From Streptomyces sp. NBC_01233 (lineage in GTDB: Bacteria; Actinomycetota; Actinomycetes; Streptomycetales; Streptomycetaceae), in contig NZ_CP108514.1 of the NCBI RefSeq assembly GCF_035989305.1, forward strand, positions 7,420,501 to 7,484,500: DNA of 64,000 nt, read 5' to 3'. Made by a program: the position numbers and the translations under genes. A model generated the notes under the pieces. It saw only the letters and a list, made by a program, of their open reading frames with translations. It was not told the origin of the DNA and made no database searches. Shown here in pieces: positions 30,537 through 38,120 of this stretch. Every line of letters begins with the position of its first letter. Position 1 is the first letter of the stretch.

Positions 30537-30550
30537 TGGGGCGGGCCCTC
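30523..30550. terminator. Hairpin between convergent genes
   Basis: Perfect 11-bp stem GAGGGCCCGCC / GGCGGGCCCTC with a six-base loop. It overlaps the stop codon of the RsbW-like gene and lies before the convergent DUF2637 gene. Confidence 0.65.
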
Positions 30551-30575
30551 GGAGGTCTTCCCCGATCGGGACCTG

Positions 30576-31634
30576 TCAGCCGAACTGCTGCTCCAGGTCC
30601 TTCAGTTTGCGCTCCAGCGAGTCCAGCCGGGGAATGGTCTGGGTGTCGTCCTCGGCGGTGAGGTCCACCGTCCGGGCGCCGGTCACGTCAAAGGATTCGG
30701 TTCCGTTCACGGCCTGCAGGGAGGGCCGGCGGCGCGGGGGCAGTTGTCCCGTTTCCGGTATGGCCGGCTCCGCGCCGACCGGCGCGGAGCCCGCTCCCTG
30801 CGTCAGTTCGGGCAGCTCGACCTGGCGGCCGCGGGCGCGGCCGAAGGCCCGGTGCTGGCGGCCGAGCGCCCTGATGTGCGCGCGGTCCAGGCGGTGCTGC
30901 TCCCGCCTGCGGTGCCGGTCCTGCTCCTTCTCCTTCTTGTCCTCGCGCACCTCGTCCACGGCCTCGTCGAGGGTGCGGACCCCCTCCAGCAGCATGAGCG
31001 ACCAGGCGCCGAAGGTCTCCCGGGGCGCGCGCAGCCAGCGCACCATCCGGATCTGCGGCAACGGCCGCGGGATCAGGCCCTGTTCGCGCAGCGCCGCCCG
31101 GCGGGTCTGCTTGAGGGCGCGGTCGAAGAGCACGGCCGCCGAGAGCGACATCCCGGCGAAGAACTGCGGGGCCCCGTCGTGACCCAGGCCGCGCGGGGCG
31201 TGCACCCAGTTGAACCACGCGGCCGCGCCCGCGAACAGCCAGACCAGTATGCGGGAACCGAGGGCCGCGTCGCCGTGGCTGGCCTCGCGGACGGCGAGCA
31301 CCGAGCAGAACATGGCGGCGCCGTCGAGGCCGAAGGGAACCAGGTACTCCCAGCCCCCGGAGAGGTTGAGGTTCTGCCGGCCGAAGCCGACGAGACCGTG
31401 GAAGGACAGCGCTGCGGCGACGGCCGCGCAGCAGAAGAGCAGGACGTACGAGGCCGACCCGTAGACGGCTTCCTTGCGCCGCCGCCGTTCCTCGCTGCGC
31501 TCCCAGCTGTCGTCGGCCGCGGCCTTCTCGCTCTCGCGCTTGCCACGGGCGAGTACCGCAACTGCCGCAAGTACGCCCAGGATCAGCAGGCTGCCGGGCA
31601 GCAGCCAGTCCAGCGATATGTCGGTCAGTCTCAT
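30576..31634 (-). CDS. DUF2637 membrane protein (SpdB-like)
   Basis: 352 residues, ATG at 31634 with AAGGGAC upstream. N-terminal single hydrophobic segment (LLPGSLLILGVLAAVAVLA), then a charged stretch. Next is a four-helix membrane domain (ASYVLLFCCAAVAAALSF, YLVPFGLDGAAMFCSVLAV, RILVWLFAGAAAWFNWVHA) matching DUF2637. The C-terminal half is soluble, Arg/Glu-rich and probably coiled-coil (EVREDKKEKEQDRHRRREQHRLDRAH), ending LDSLERKLKDLEQQFG. DUF2637 proteins resemble the spread proteins of Streptomyces conjugative plasmids and integrative elements. No transfer genes are adjacent, so a chromosomal role or relic status cannot be decided. Confidence 0.8.
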   Translation of the reverse strand: MRLTDISLDWLLPGSLLILGVLAAVAVLARGKRESEKAAADDSWERSEERRRRKEAVYGSASYVLLFCCAAVAAALSFHGLVGFGRQNLNLSGGWEYLVPFGLDGAAMFCSVLAVREASHGDAALGSRILVWLFAGAAAWFNWVHAPRGLGHDGAPQFFAGMSLSAAVLFDRALKQTRRAALREQGLIPRPLPQIRMVRWLRAPRETFGAWSLMLLEGVRTLDEAVDEVREDKKEKEQDRHRRREQHRLDRAHIRALGRQHRAFGRARGRQVELPELTQGAGSAPVGAEPAIPETGQLPPRRRPSLQAVNGTESFDVTGARTVDLTAEDDTQTIPRLDSLERKLKDLEQQFG

Positions 31635-31858
31635 GCGGATGTCCCTTGCCTCGCGTATGCGTCCATGCGGCCGTGCGGCTTTCCGGGCGCCATAGTGGCG
31701 TAGCCGGTGAGCCGTGCACGCGGGTTTCGGGGCAAGTGGACGCCTTCGGGGGGCGGGGCCCGCCGGATAGGGTGTTGTAGCTCGAACTGGCGGCCGCATG
31801 GACCGAGTTGTGTTCGATTACGGTCACCCCTACGGGTGGGTTAGTGCCGGGATCACGC

Positions 31859-32734
31859 TCAGTAGTCGACGGCGTCGGCCGTGAGCCGGGCGACGCGGTC
31901 CGCGTCGCAGGTCCGGGGACACGTGACGCAGGTGTCATCGGGCCGGATCGTGTAGAAGAAGCAGCAGCTGGCCCGGTCCCGGGTGGGCAGCCCGCGGCCG
32001 TCGGGACCCGTGAGCGTACGGAATCCCGCGCCCCCGGTGTACGGGGCGGTGGAGCCGGGCAGCAGTGCCTCCAGCTCGGCCATCGCCCGGCGCTCCTCGC
32101 CGAACAGGTCGCCGATGTACCAGAGGCTCTCGACGACCTCGTCGGTCACCATGCCCCACAGGGCCCGGCGGCCGCGCCGCATGCGCGGGCCGAAACCTTC
32201 CAGCACGGGCCCGAGGTGCTGGGCCACCGCAGCCCGCACCTCACCGCGCAGCGCCTCCTCGTCGGGCACGACACGGGCCCCGGGGAGAACGGCCGCCGGA
32301 TCGTCCGGCAGGCAGGCGAAGCCCTCGACGTGCACGGCCATCCGGCCGAGGGTCCGGTGGAAGGCCACCCCGGCGACCGGGAGGTACGGGACCCGCCGGT
32401 CCAGGAACCACGGGAGGGTGATCAGCAGGCAGGCCGGCCACGCGTACCGGTGCAGCCCGAAGCTCGCGATCACATCGGGGCGGGCCTGGGTCCCGTAGTC
32501 CCTCAACACCTGGGCGTCGTCCCAGGCGAGGAAGGCGTCCAGGGCCGGTCCGCCCGCCGCGAGCTCGTCCGCGCCGACCCATCCCACACCGCGCGGGACG
32601 GGTTCGTGCGCGGCCCGCTCGTCGACCCTCAGTCCGCCGTAGACCTCGGCCAGGCGTGCGTACGCGTCCGTCACCGGAGAGCCGGCCGGGGCGGACGGGA
32701 CGTGCAGGGCAGGGGTCACGACAGTGACGGCCAT
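31859..32734 (-). CDS. FhuF-like ferric-siderophore reductase, [2Fe-2S]
   Basis: 291 residues from ATG 32734 (GGTGG upstream; GTG 32746 is an alternative). The C-terminus carries the FhuF signature: SCCFFYTIRPDDTCVTCPRTC, i.e. CC-x10-C-x2-C, the unusual [2Fe-2S] ligand set of ferric iron reductases. The middle contains PWFLDRRVPYLPVAG and WGMVTDEVVESLWYIGDL, typical of the family. It should release iron from imported ferric siderophores in the cytoplasm by reduction. An iron-box operator lies 33 bases upstream of the start, so repression by DmdR1/IdeR under iron sufficiency is expected. No siderophore synthesis or ABC uptake gene is adjacent in this window. Confidence 0.88.
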   Translation of the reverse strand: MAVTVVTPALHVPSAPAGSPVTDAYARLAEVYGGLRVDERAAHEPVPRGVGWVGADELAAGGPALDAFLAWDDAQVLRDYGTQARPDVIASFGLHRYAWPACLLITLPWFLDRRVPYLPVAGVAFHRTLGRMAVHVEGFACLPDDPAAVLPGARVVPDEEALRGEVRAAVAQHLGPVLEGFGPRMRRGRRALWGMVTDEVVESLWYIGDLFGEERRAMAELEALLPGSTAPYTGGAGFRTLTGPDGRGLPTRDRASCCFFYTIRPDDTCVTCPRTCDADRVARLTADAVDY

Positions 32735-32766
32735 GGGGTGGACCACCGAATCGCACGATCGTTAAC

Positions 32767-32784
32767 AGGTTAGCCTTACCTTAT
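32767..32784 (-). promoter_or_regulatory. Iron box (DmdR1/IdeR-type operator)
   Basis: On the minus strand this reads ATAAGGTAAGGCTAACCT, close to the consensus TTAGGTTAGGCTAACCTAA. It sits between the FhuF-like gene and the divergent GntR gene and probably overlaps the fhuF promoter. Confidence 0.75.
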
Positions 32785-32839
32785 CCGATCTCGGCGAGGC
32801 CGTATCCTCAGGTCAGGTCGAGACCCGGAGGAGGACCGA

Positions 32840-33502
32840 GTGCACGACACGGACCGAGCCCGGATACCGGCACAAAAAACTCGGAAGGTACTGCGCCATT
32901 CGGTGCGCGGGCAGATCCTCGACGCCCTGCGCGCGGCGCTGATCGACGGTGAGCTGGTACCCGGGGAGATCTACTCGGGCCCCGCCCTCGGAGAACGCTT
33001 CGGGGTCTCCGCGACCCCCGTGCGCGAGGCGATGCAGCAGCTGGCGGTCGAGGGGGCGGTGGAATGCCTGCCGAACCGGGGCTTCCGCGTCCTGTCGCGC
33101 ACCCCGCGGGAACGGGCCGAGCTGGCCGAGGTCCGGGCGCTGCTCGAAGTCCCCGTCATGCTCCGGCTGGCCCGCACGGTGCCCGCGGAGACCTGGGAGG
33201 CCCTGCGCCCGGAGGCCGCCGCCACGGCGGAGGCGGCCGCGGCGGGTGATCTGCCGGGCTACGCGGAGGCGGACCGGGCCTTCCACCGGGCGGTGCTGAG
33301 GCTGGCCGGCAACGCGCAGCTGGTGCAGGTGGCGGAGGAGCTCCACCGGCGGGCGCAGTGGCCCCTGCCGGGCGCTCCGCGGGTTCGGCGGGCGGATCTC
33401 GTCGCCGACGCGGCGGAGCACTCGGCGCTGCTGGAGGCGCTGATCGCGCGCGACCTCCCGGTGGTCGAGTCCCTCGTCCGCGAACACTTCGCCGGCTCCT
33501 GA
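32840..33502 (+). CDS. GntR family regulator (FadR/FCD subfamily)
   Basis: 220 residues, GTG 32840 behind GGAGGAGG. N-terminal winged helix (RGQILDALRAALIDGELVPG, ALGERFGVSATPVREAMQQLAVEGAVE, NRGFRVL) and an all-helical FCD effector domain with the metal-ligand pattern D-x3-H near AEADRAFHRAVLRLAGN and later histidines in EHSALLEALIARD and REHF. FadR-type members sense carboxylic acids. The target is unknown. It is divergent from the iron-regulated FhuF-like gene and shares its promoter region. Ends at repeat-rich DNA. Confidence 0.88.
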   Translation: MHDTDRARIPAQKTRKVLRHSVRGQILDALRAALIDGELVPGEIYSGPALGERFGVSATPVREAMQQLAVEGAVECLPNRGFRVLSRTPRERAELAEVRALLEVPVMLRLARTVPAETWEALRPEAAATAEAAAAGDLPGYAEADRAFHRAVLRLAGNAQLVQVAEELHRRAQWPLPGAPRVRRADLVADAAEHSALLEALIARDLPVVESLVREHFAGS

Positions 33503-33627
33503 CCTCCGGGGCTCCGCCCCATACCCCTTACGACGCTCCGTGCCCGCGCCTCGATCGCCGGCGCGGCTCAAAGCTCCGGGGCTCCGCCCCGTACCCCGCT
33601 CCTCAAGCGCCGGAGGGGCTGAAAGAT

Positions 33628-33680
33628 CGCCTCAAACGCCGGCGGGGCTGGATTCTCCAGCCCCGCCGGCGCTTGAGGCG
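33628..33680. repeat. Inverted pair of 24-base palindromic units, terminator-like
   Basis: CGCCTCAAACGCCGGCGGGGCTGG (33628-33651) pairs with its near-complement (33657-33680) with one mismatch and a five-base loop. It lies between convergent genes (GntR and TPR-like). Degenerate copies flank it at ~33540-33620. Same family as the units at 9857 and 60892. Confidence 0.75.
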
Positions 33681-33711
33681 GGGGCGCGGAGCGCCCTGCA
33701 GGTACGGGGAG

Positions 33712-34512
33712 CTACGCCGCAGGCGACGGGGCAGGCGACGGGGTCGGGGTCGGCTGGAGTTGGTCGGCCAGCCAGGTGGGGATGCCGCCCAGGAGGTGGA
33801 GCAGGCGGCGGGCCTCCGCGCGCAGGCGGGCGGCCTCCGGTTCCGGCTCGGCCTCGGCCAGCGCGGCCAGCGCGGGGGCCGTGCCGATCAGGAAGCCCAG
33901 GTCCTCCCGGATCCGCAGGGACTCCGCGAAGCCCTTGCGGGCCTCGGCCACCTCGCCGTCCCGCAGGGACAGCGCGGCCAGGTGCCGCCACGTGAACGAC
34001 AGCAGCAGGGTGTCCCCGTGCGCCTCCGCGCCCGCGTGCGCCCGGTGGTACGCCGGCCGGGCCGACTGCGGGGCGTCCGCCAGGTGCTCGGCGACCAGGC
34101 CGCGGCGGAAGTCCAGCAGCGGGCGGGTCCGGGAACCCGGGGACAGCAGGGCCGCGGCCCGGCCCAGTGCGGAGCGGGCCTCGTCGGCCCGGTCGCGCAC
34201 GCCGAGCACGGTCGCGGCGTACGCCAGCTGGCCCCGTTCGCAGGCGGCCGCGCCCCGGTCGTCGTCGTCCTGCGCCACCGCCTCGGCGACCCGCAGCGCG
34301 TCCTCGGCCTCGGCCCAGCCCTGGCCGGTGAACAGGCACCGCTCGACCAGCAGCGCGGTGCGCTGGACCGCGGCACCCGCATCGGCGAGGTGCGGCGTCA
34401 GCAGCGCCGCCGCGTCGGTCCAACAGCCGCGCGAGCGCAGCCGCCATATCGCCCGCTGGAGGGGGTCGTCCCCTCCCGTTGTTCCGGCACCCGACATGGC
34501 GGTATCCGCCAC
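33712..34512 (-). CDS. TPR-like helical repeat protein
   Basis: 266 residues from GTG 34512, chosen for its GGGGAGGG site five bases upstream; the frame is open further. The protein is alpha-helical, with repeated Ala/Leu/Arg-rich helices of tetratricopeptide type: DDPLQRAIWRLRSRGCWTDAAALL, LVERCLFTGQGWAEAEDALRVAEAVA, FTWRHLAALSLRDGEVAEARKGFAESLRI. It ends in a Pro/Ala/Thr tail (QPTPTPSPAPSPAA). Likely a cytosolic protein-interaction module; no partner is evident. It is followed upstream on the same strand by the PucR regulator, but 167 bases separate them. Confidence 0.65.
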   Translation of the reverse strand: MADTAMSGAGTTGGDDPLQRAIWRLRSRGCWTDAAALLTPHLADAGAAVQRTALLVERCLFTGQGWAEAEDALRVAEAVAQDDDDRGAAACERGQLAYAATVLGVRDRADEARSALGRAAALLSPGSRTRPLLDFRRGLVAEHLADAPQSARPAYHRAHAGAEAHGDTLLLSFTWRHLAALSLRDGEVAEARKGFAESLRIREDLGFLIGTAPALAALAEAEPEPEAARLRAEARRLLHLLGGIPTWLADQLQPTPTPSPAPSPAA

Positions 34513-34679
34513 ATTGCCCTCCCCAAAGCAACCAAGCAGCACATCGTTGAGCCCTGGGGCGAAATGAGAGCACGGATCGGCGGCATCGGCCAAGGGGTCG
34601 GGTGAACTCTTTCACAAAGTCCGGACGGATCATCAGCCGTCCCGCAGGTCGGACCCCTCCGGCCGCGGGACGGATCTTC

Positions 34680-36359
34680 TCAGCTCATGCGCAGTGCCAG
34701 GAAGAAGTCGAGCTTGTCCTCCAGCCGGGACAGGTCCCGCCCCGTCAACTGCTCGATTCGCCCGACCCGGTAGCGCAGCGTGTTGACGTGCAGGTGCAGC
34801 CGCGTCGCGCAGCGGGTCCACGAACCGTCGCAGTCCAGGAAGGCCTCCAGGGTCGGGATGAGCTCCGCGCGGTGGCGCCGGTCGTAGTCCCGCAGCGGGT
34901 CCAGCAGCCGGGCCGTGAAGGCGCGGCGGACGTCGTCCGGGACGAACGGCAGCAGCAGCACGTGCGAGGCCAGCTCGTGGTGGCCGGCCGCGCAGACCCG
35001 GCCGGGGCGCGCCGCGGCCACCCGGCGGGCGTGCCGGGCCTCCTCCAGCGCCCCGCGCAGCCCCTCGGCGGAGTGCACGGCCGCGCTGACGCCCAGTGTG
35101 ATCCGGCCGTCGCCGTCCAGACCGGCCGCCAGGGGGTCCCGTACGGCCGCGAGGAGCTCGTCGGCGTGCAGGGCCGAGTCCGGGCCCTTGTCCTCCCCGG
35201 CGTCCCCGGACAGCGAGGGCAGCGGTACGAGCGCGATGGCCTCGTCACCCGCATGGGCCACCGCGATCCGGTCGGAGGGCTCCGGCCCCGAGACCGACGG
35301 GTCGACGAGGATCTCCTCCAGCAGCGACTGGGCCACCGGGCCGCCGGGGATGTCCCCGCCCTCCCAGTCCACCCGGGCCACGACGACCTGCCAGTGCGGG
35401 GCGGCGCCCAGCCCGGGCAGCAGCACCGGGGCCGCCACCCGCAGACGGGCGGCGATCTCGGCGGGCGCTGCACCCGTCTGGACCAGCTCCAGGACCTCCT
35501 GCGCGAGGCGGCGGCGCACCGTACGGGCCGCGTCGCGCCGGTCCCGCTCCACGGCGATCAGCTGGGTGACGCCCTGGAGGAGGTCCAGCCGCTCGGCGGG
35601 CCAGTCGCCGGCGTCCGCCTCGACGGCCAGCAGCCAGTCCGACAGCACGGTCTCGCGCACGTCCCGGGCCGCCGGGCCGGCCGCGCCGCGGCCGTGTCCC
35701 CTGATCGGGAAGAGCGAGTAGGTAATACCCTGGATGGAGATCCGGTGCGGTCCCCTACGGCCCGTCCGGACCGCCGCGAGGTGCTCGCTCGCCAGTGCTG
35801 CGCACACGCCCGGCGCCAGCGGCTCGCCCGCCCCGGCGATCTGCCGGCCCGTGGGGGACAGCACCCAGGCCCGGAGATCGAGGTCGGTGGTGAGCAGATC
35901 CAGCACCACGTCGGGGCCGCCGCCGGCCGGCCCCGACGTCATGAGCCGGCGGTGGCGGTCCACGACGGCCGCGAGATCACCGGCCCGCTCGCCCGAGACC
36001 TGCCGTACGACGTACTCGGTGATCGTGGCGAATGCAACGTCCTCGTTCACGGCGAACAGCGGCAGCCGGTTGCGCACGCAGGCCGAGACCAGATCATCCG
36101 GGATGGCTCCCAGCTCCGCCTCGCCCGCCGCGAGCCCGGCGACGCCGGCGCTCGCGAGGATTCGTACGAACGGCTCGGAGTCGGCTGAATTTCGTCTCCA
36201 GGCCAGGCCGGTGAGGACGAGTTCACCCCCCGAGAGGTACCGGCTGGGATCACGTAGGTCGGTCGTCATGACCCCGCGGACCGTCCGGTCGAGTTCTTCC
36301 TCGCCGCCGAGCAGCCGCAGCCCCAGCGCCTCGGTTTCCAGCAGTGCGCGCAGCCGCAT
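34680..36359 (-). CDS. pucR: PucR family transcriptional regulator
   Basis: 559 residues, ATG 36359. N-terminal PucR purine-catabolism domain (LRALLETEALGLRLLGGEEELDRTVRGVMTTDLRDPSRYLSGG split over residues 3-45), a central region with a degenerate GGDEF-like segment, and the C-terminal HTH_30 (HLHVNTLRYRVGRIEQLTGRDL near 522-545). Divergent to the xanthine dehydrogenase operon across 254 bases, so it is the likely regulator of that operon and of the permease. Bacillus PucR controls purine degradation and uptake; the same role is inferred here. Confidence 0.88.
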   Translation of the reverse strand: MRLRALLETEALGLRLLGGEEELDRTVRGVMTTDLRDPSRYLSGGELVLTGLAWRRNSADSEPFVRILASAGVAGLAAGEAELGAIPDDLVSACVRNRLPLFAVNEDVAFATITEYVVRQVSGERAGDLAAVVDRHRRLMTSGPAGGGPDVVLDLLTTDLDLRAWVLSPTGRQIAGAGEPLAPGVCAALASEHLAAVRTGRRGPHRISIQGITYSLFPIRGHGRGAAGPAARDVRETVLSDWLLAVEADAGDWPAERLDLLQGVTQLIAVERDRRDAARTVRRRLAQEVLELVQTGAAPAEIAARLRVAAPVLLPGLGAAPHWQVVVARVDWEGGDIPGGPVAQSLLEEILVDPSVSGPEPSDRIAVAHAGDEAIALVPLPSLSGDAGEDKGPDSALHADELLAAVRDPLAAGLDGDGRITLGVSAAVHSAEGLRGALEEARHARRVAAARPGRVCAAGHHELASHVLLLPFVPDDVRRAFTARLLDPLRDYDRRHRAELIPTLEAFLDCDGSWTRCATRLHLHVNTLRYRVGRIEQLTGRDLSRLEDKLDFFLALRMS

Positions 36360-36613
36360 GGTGTCGCCGCCGATCTGTCTCGAATGTTGCCGTTGGAAAT
36401 CGGGCAGGTCGTCGCATCCTGCCTTTCATACGAATCTACAAGACGAGGGAGGCCGTCAGCCAACTCCTTCATGGTTTCGGTGACTGCACCCGGGGGACAG
36501 GCGGCCGGTGTACTGAGTCCACACCGCGTTAACAGCACGTGAACGACCAGTCGAGGGCCTGTAGGCCTCCTGGCTTGAAGTGAACGACACGATGAAGAAG
36601 AAGAGAGCCGCAC
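36360..36613. promoter_or_regulatory. Divergent promoter region of pucR and xanthine dehydrogenase operon
   Basis: 254 bases with an AT-richer segment (GCGTTAACAGCACGTGAACGA near 36528-36550) and a short palindrome GAGGCCTACAGGCCCTC read on the minus strand (36553-36569). The latter is a candidate operator for the PucR regulator. No promoter consensus was fixed. Confidence 0.4.
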
Positions 36614-37510
36614 ATGGACTTCCTTCGCCCCGCCAGCTGGGAGGAGGCGCTCGCCGCTAAGGCCGAGTTCCCCACAGCTGTGCCGATTGCGGGTGGCACC
36701 GATGTGATGGTCGAGATCAACTTCGACCACCGTCGGCCGGAGTACCTCCTGGACCTGAACCGCATCGGTCTCCTGCGGGAGTGGGAGGTCGGCGAGGACG
36801 TGGTTCGTCTGGGTGCCTCCGTCCCGTACACGCAGATCATGGAGAACCTCCGGACGGAGCTTCCGGGTCTCGCGCTCGCCTCGCACACGGTCGCGTCCCC
36901 GCAGATCCGCAACCGCGGCGGTGTCGGCGGCAACCTCGGTTGCGCCTCGCCGGCCGGCGACTCCCACCCCGCGCTGCTCGCGGCGGGCGCCGAGGTCGAG
37001 GTGGAGTCCGTACGCGGCTCTCGCCTGATCCCGATCGACGAGTTCTACACGGGCGTGAAGCGCAACGCGCTCGCCGCCGACGAGCTCATCAAGACCATCC
37101 ACGTGAAGAAGGCGGACGGCCCCCAGCAGTACTCCAAGGTCGGCTCCCGCAACGCGATGGTCATCGCGGTCTGCGCGTTCGGCCTGGCACTGCACCCGGA
37201 GACCCGCACGGTCCGCACCGGCATCGGTTCGGCCGCGCCGACCCCGATCCGGGCGAAGGCCGCCGAGGAGTTCCTGACCGCCGCGCTCGAAGAGGGCGGC
37301 TTCTGGGAGTCCGGCAAGGTCATCACCCCGTCGATCGCCAAGCAGTTCGGTGACCTCGCCTCCGGCGCGGCCAACCCGATCGACGACGTCCGCGGCACGG
37401 CGAAGTACCGCCGTCACGCGGTTGGCATCATGGCTCGCCGCCAGCTCGTCTGGACCTGGGAGCAGTACCGCGGTACCGGCAACGGCCGCTCGCTTGAAGG
37501 GGCTGCGTAA
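36614..37510 (+). CDS. Xanthine dehydrogenase FAD-binding subunit
   Basis: 298 residues, ATG 36614. FAD_binding_5/CO dehydrogenase flavoprotein family: PIAGGTDVMVEINF (the AGGT FAD pyrophosphate motif near residue 28), QIRNRGGVGGNLGCASPAGDS (the second FAD loop near 100-120) and a C-terminal CO_deh_flav_C domain ending YRRHAVGIMARRQLVWTWEQ. It carries electrons from the iron-sulfur subunit to NAD+. First gene of a three-subunit operon, with two bases to the next start. No moco or Fe-S residues, as expected for the middle-chain subunit. Confidence 0.93.
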   Translation: MDFLRPASWEEALAAKAEFPTAVPIAGGTDVMVEINFDHRRPEYLLDLNRIGLLREWEVGEDVVRLGASVPYTQIMENLRTELPGLALASHTVASPQIRNRGGVGGNLGCASPAGDSHPALLAAGAEVEVESVRGSRLIPIDEFYTGVKRNALAADELIKTIHVKKADGPQQYSKVGSRNAMVIAVCAFGLALHPETRTVRTGIGSAAPTPIRAKAAEEFLTAALEEGGFWESGKVITPSIAKQFGDLASGAANPIDDVRGTAKYRRHAVGIMARRQLVWTWEQYRGTGNGRSLEGAA

Positions 37511-37512
37511 TC

Positions 37513-38118
37513 ATGCGCGTCAATTTCACTGTCAACGGCCGTCCGCAGGAAGCCGACGACGTGTGGGAGGGCGAGTCCCTTCTCTACGTCCTGCGCGAGC
37601 GCCTGGGCCTGCCCGGTTCGAAGAACGCCTGTGAGCAGGGCGAGTGCGGTTCCTGCACCGTCCGTCTCGACGGCGTGCCGGTGTGTTCCTGTCTGGTCGC
37701 GGCCGGTCAGGTCGAGGGTCGCGACGTCGTGACCGTCGAGGGCCTGGCGGAGTTCGCCAAGCAGCGTGACGAGCACGGCCACGGCGGTGCCTGCGGCACC
37801 GGCGGCGGCTGCGGCAGCAAGGGCGTGTCCCTGGACGCGGCCAAGCAGTGGCAGGCCAAGCCGGCCGACTCGCAGACCGGTGAGGGCGCCCCGCTCTCCA
37901 CCATCCAGCAGGCGTTCATCGACGCCGGCGCCGTCCAGTGCGGTTTCTGCACCCCGGGCCTCCTGGTCCAGGCTGACGCGCTGCTGGAGGAGAACTCCTC
38001 CCCGTCCGACCAGGACATCCGTGAGGCCCTGTCCGGCAACCTCTGCCGCTGCACGGGCTACGAGAAGATCCTCGACGCGGTCCGCCTCGCGGCCGCCCGT
38101 CAGGGAGAGGCGGTCTGA
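37513..38118 (+). CDS. Xanthine dehydrogenase [2Fe-2S] subunit
   Basis: 201 residues, ATG 37513. Plant-type ferredoxin domain with C40, C45, C48 and C60 (CEQGECGSC...C), and the helical second cluster with CGFCTPG and CRCTGYEKI. Passes electrons from the molybdenum site to FAD. It is longer than the usual ~160 residues because of an insert of about 40 residues (85-125) between the two cluster domains. The insert starts HGHGGACGTGGGCGSKG, with two extra cysteines (94, 100). Two-base gaps to both neighbours imply translational coupling. Confidence 0.93.
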   Translation: MRVNFTVNGRPQEADDVWEGESLLYVLRERLGLPGSKNACEQGECGSCTVRLDGVPVCSCLVAAGQVEGRDVVTVEGLAEFAKQRDEHGHGGACGTGGGCGSKGVSLDAAKQWQAKPADSQTGEGAPLSTIQQAFIDAGAVQCGFCTPGLLVQADALLEENSSPSDQDIREALSGNLCRCTGYEKILDAVRLAAARQGEAV

Positions 38119-38120
38119 CC

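Noticed and set aside
31700..31858. Possible tRNA or small RNA in the gap before the FhuF-like gene
   Set aside because: No cloverleaf or T-loop consensus could be drawn; probably the DUF2637 promoter region.
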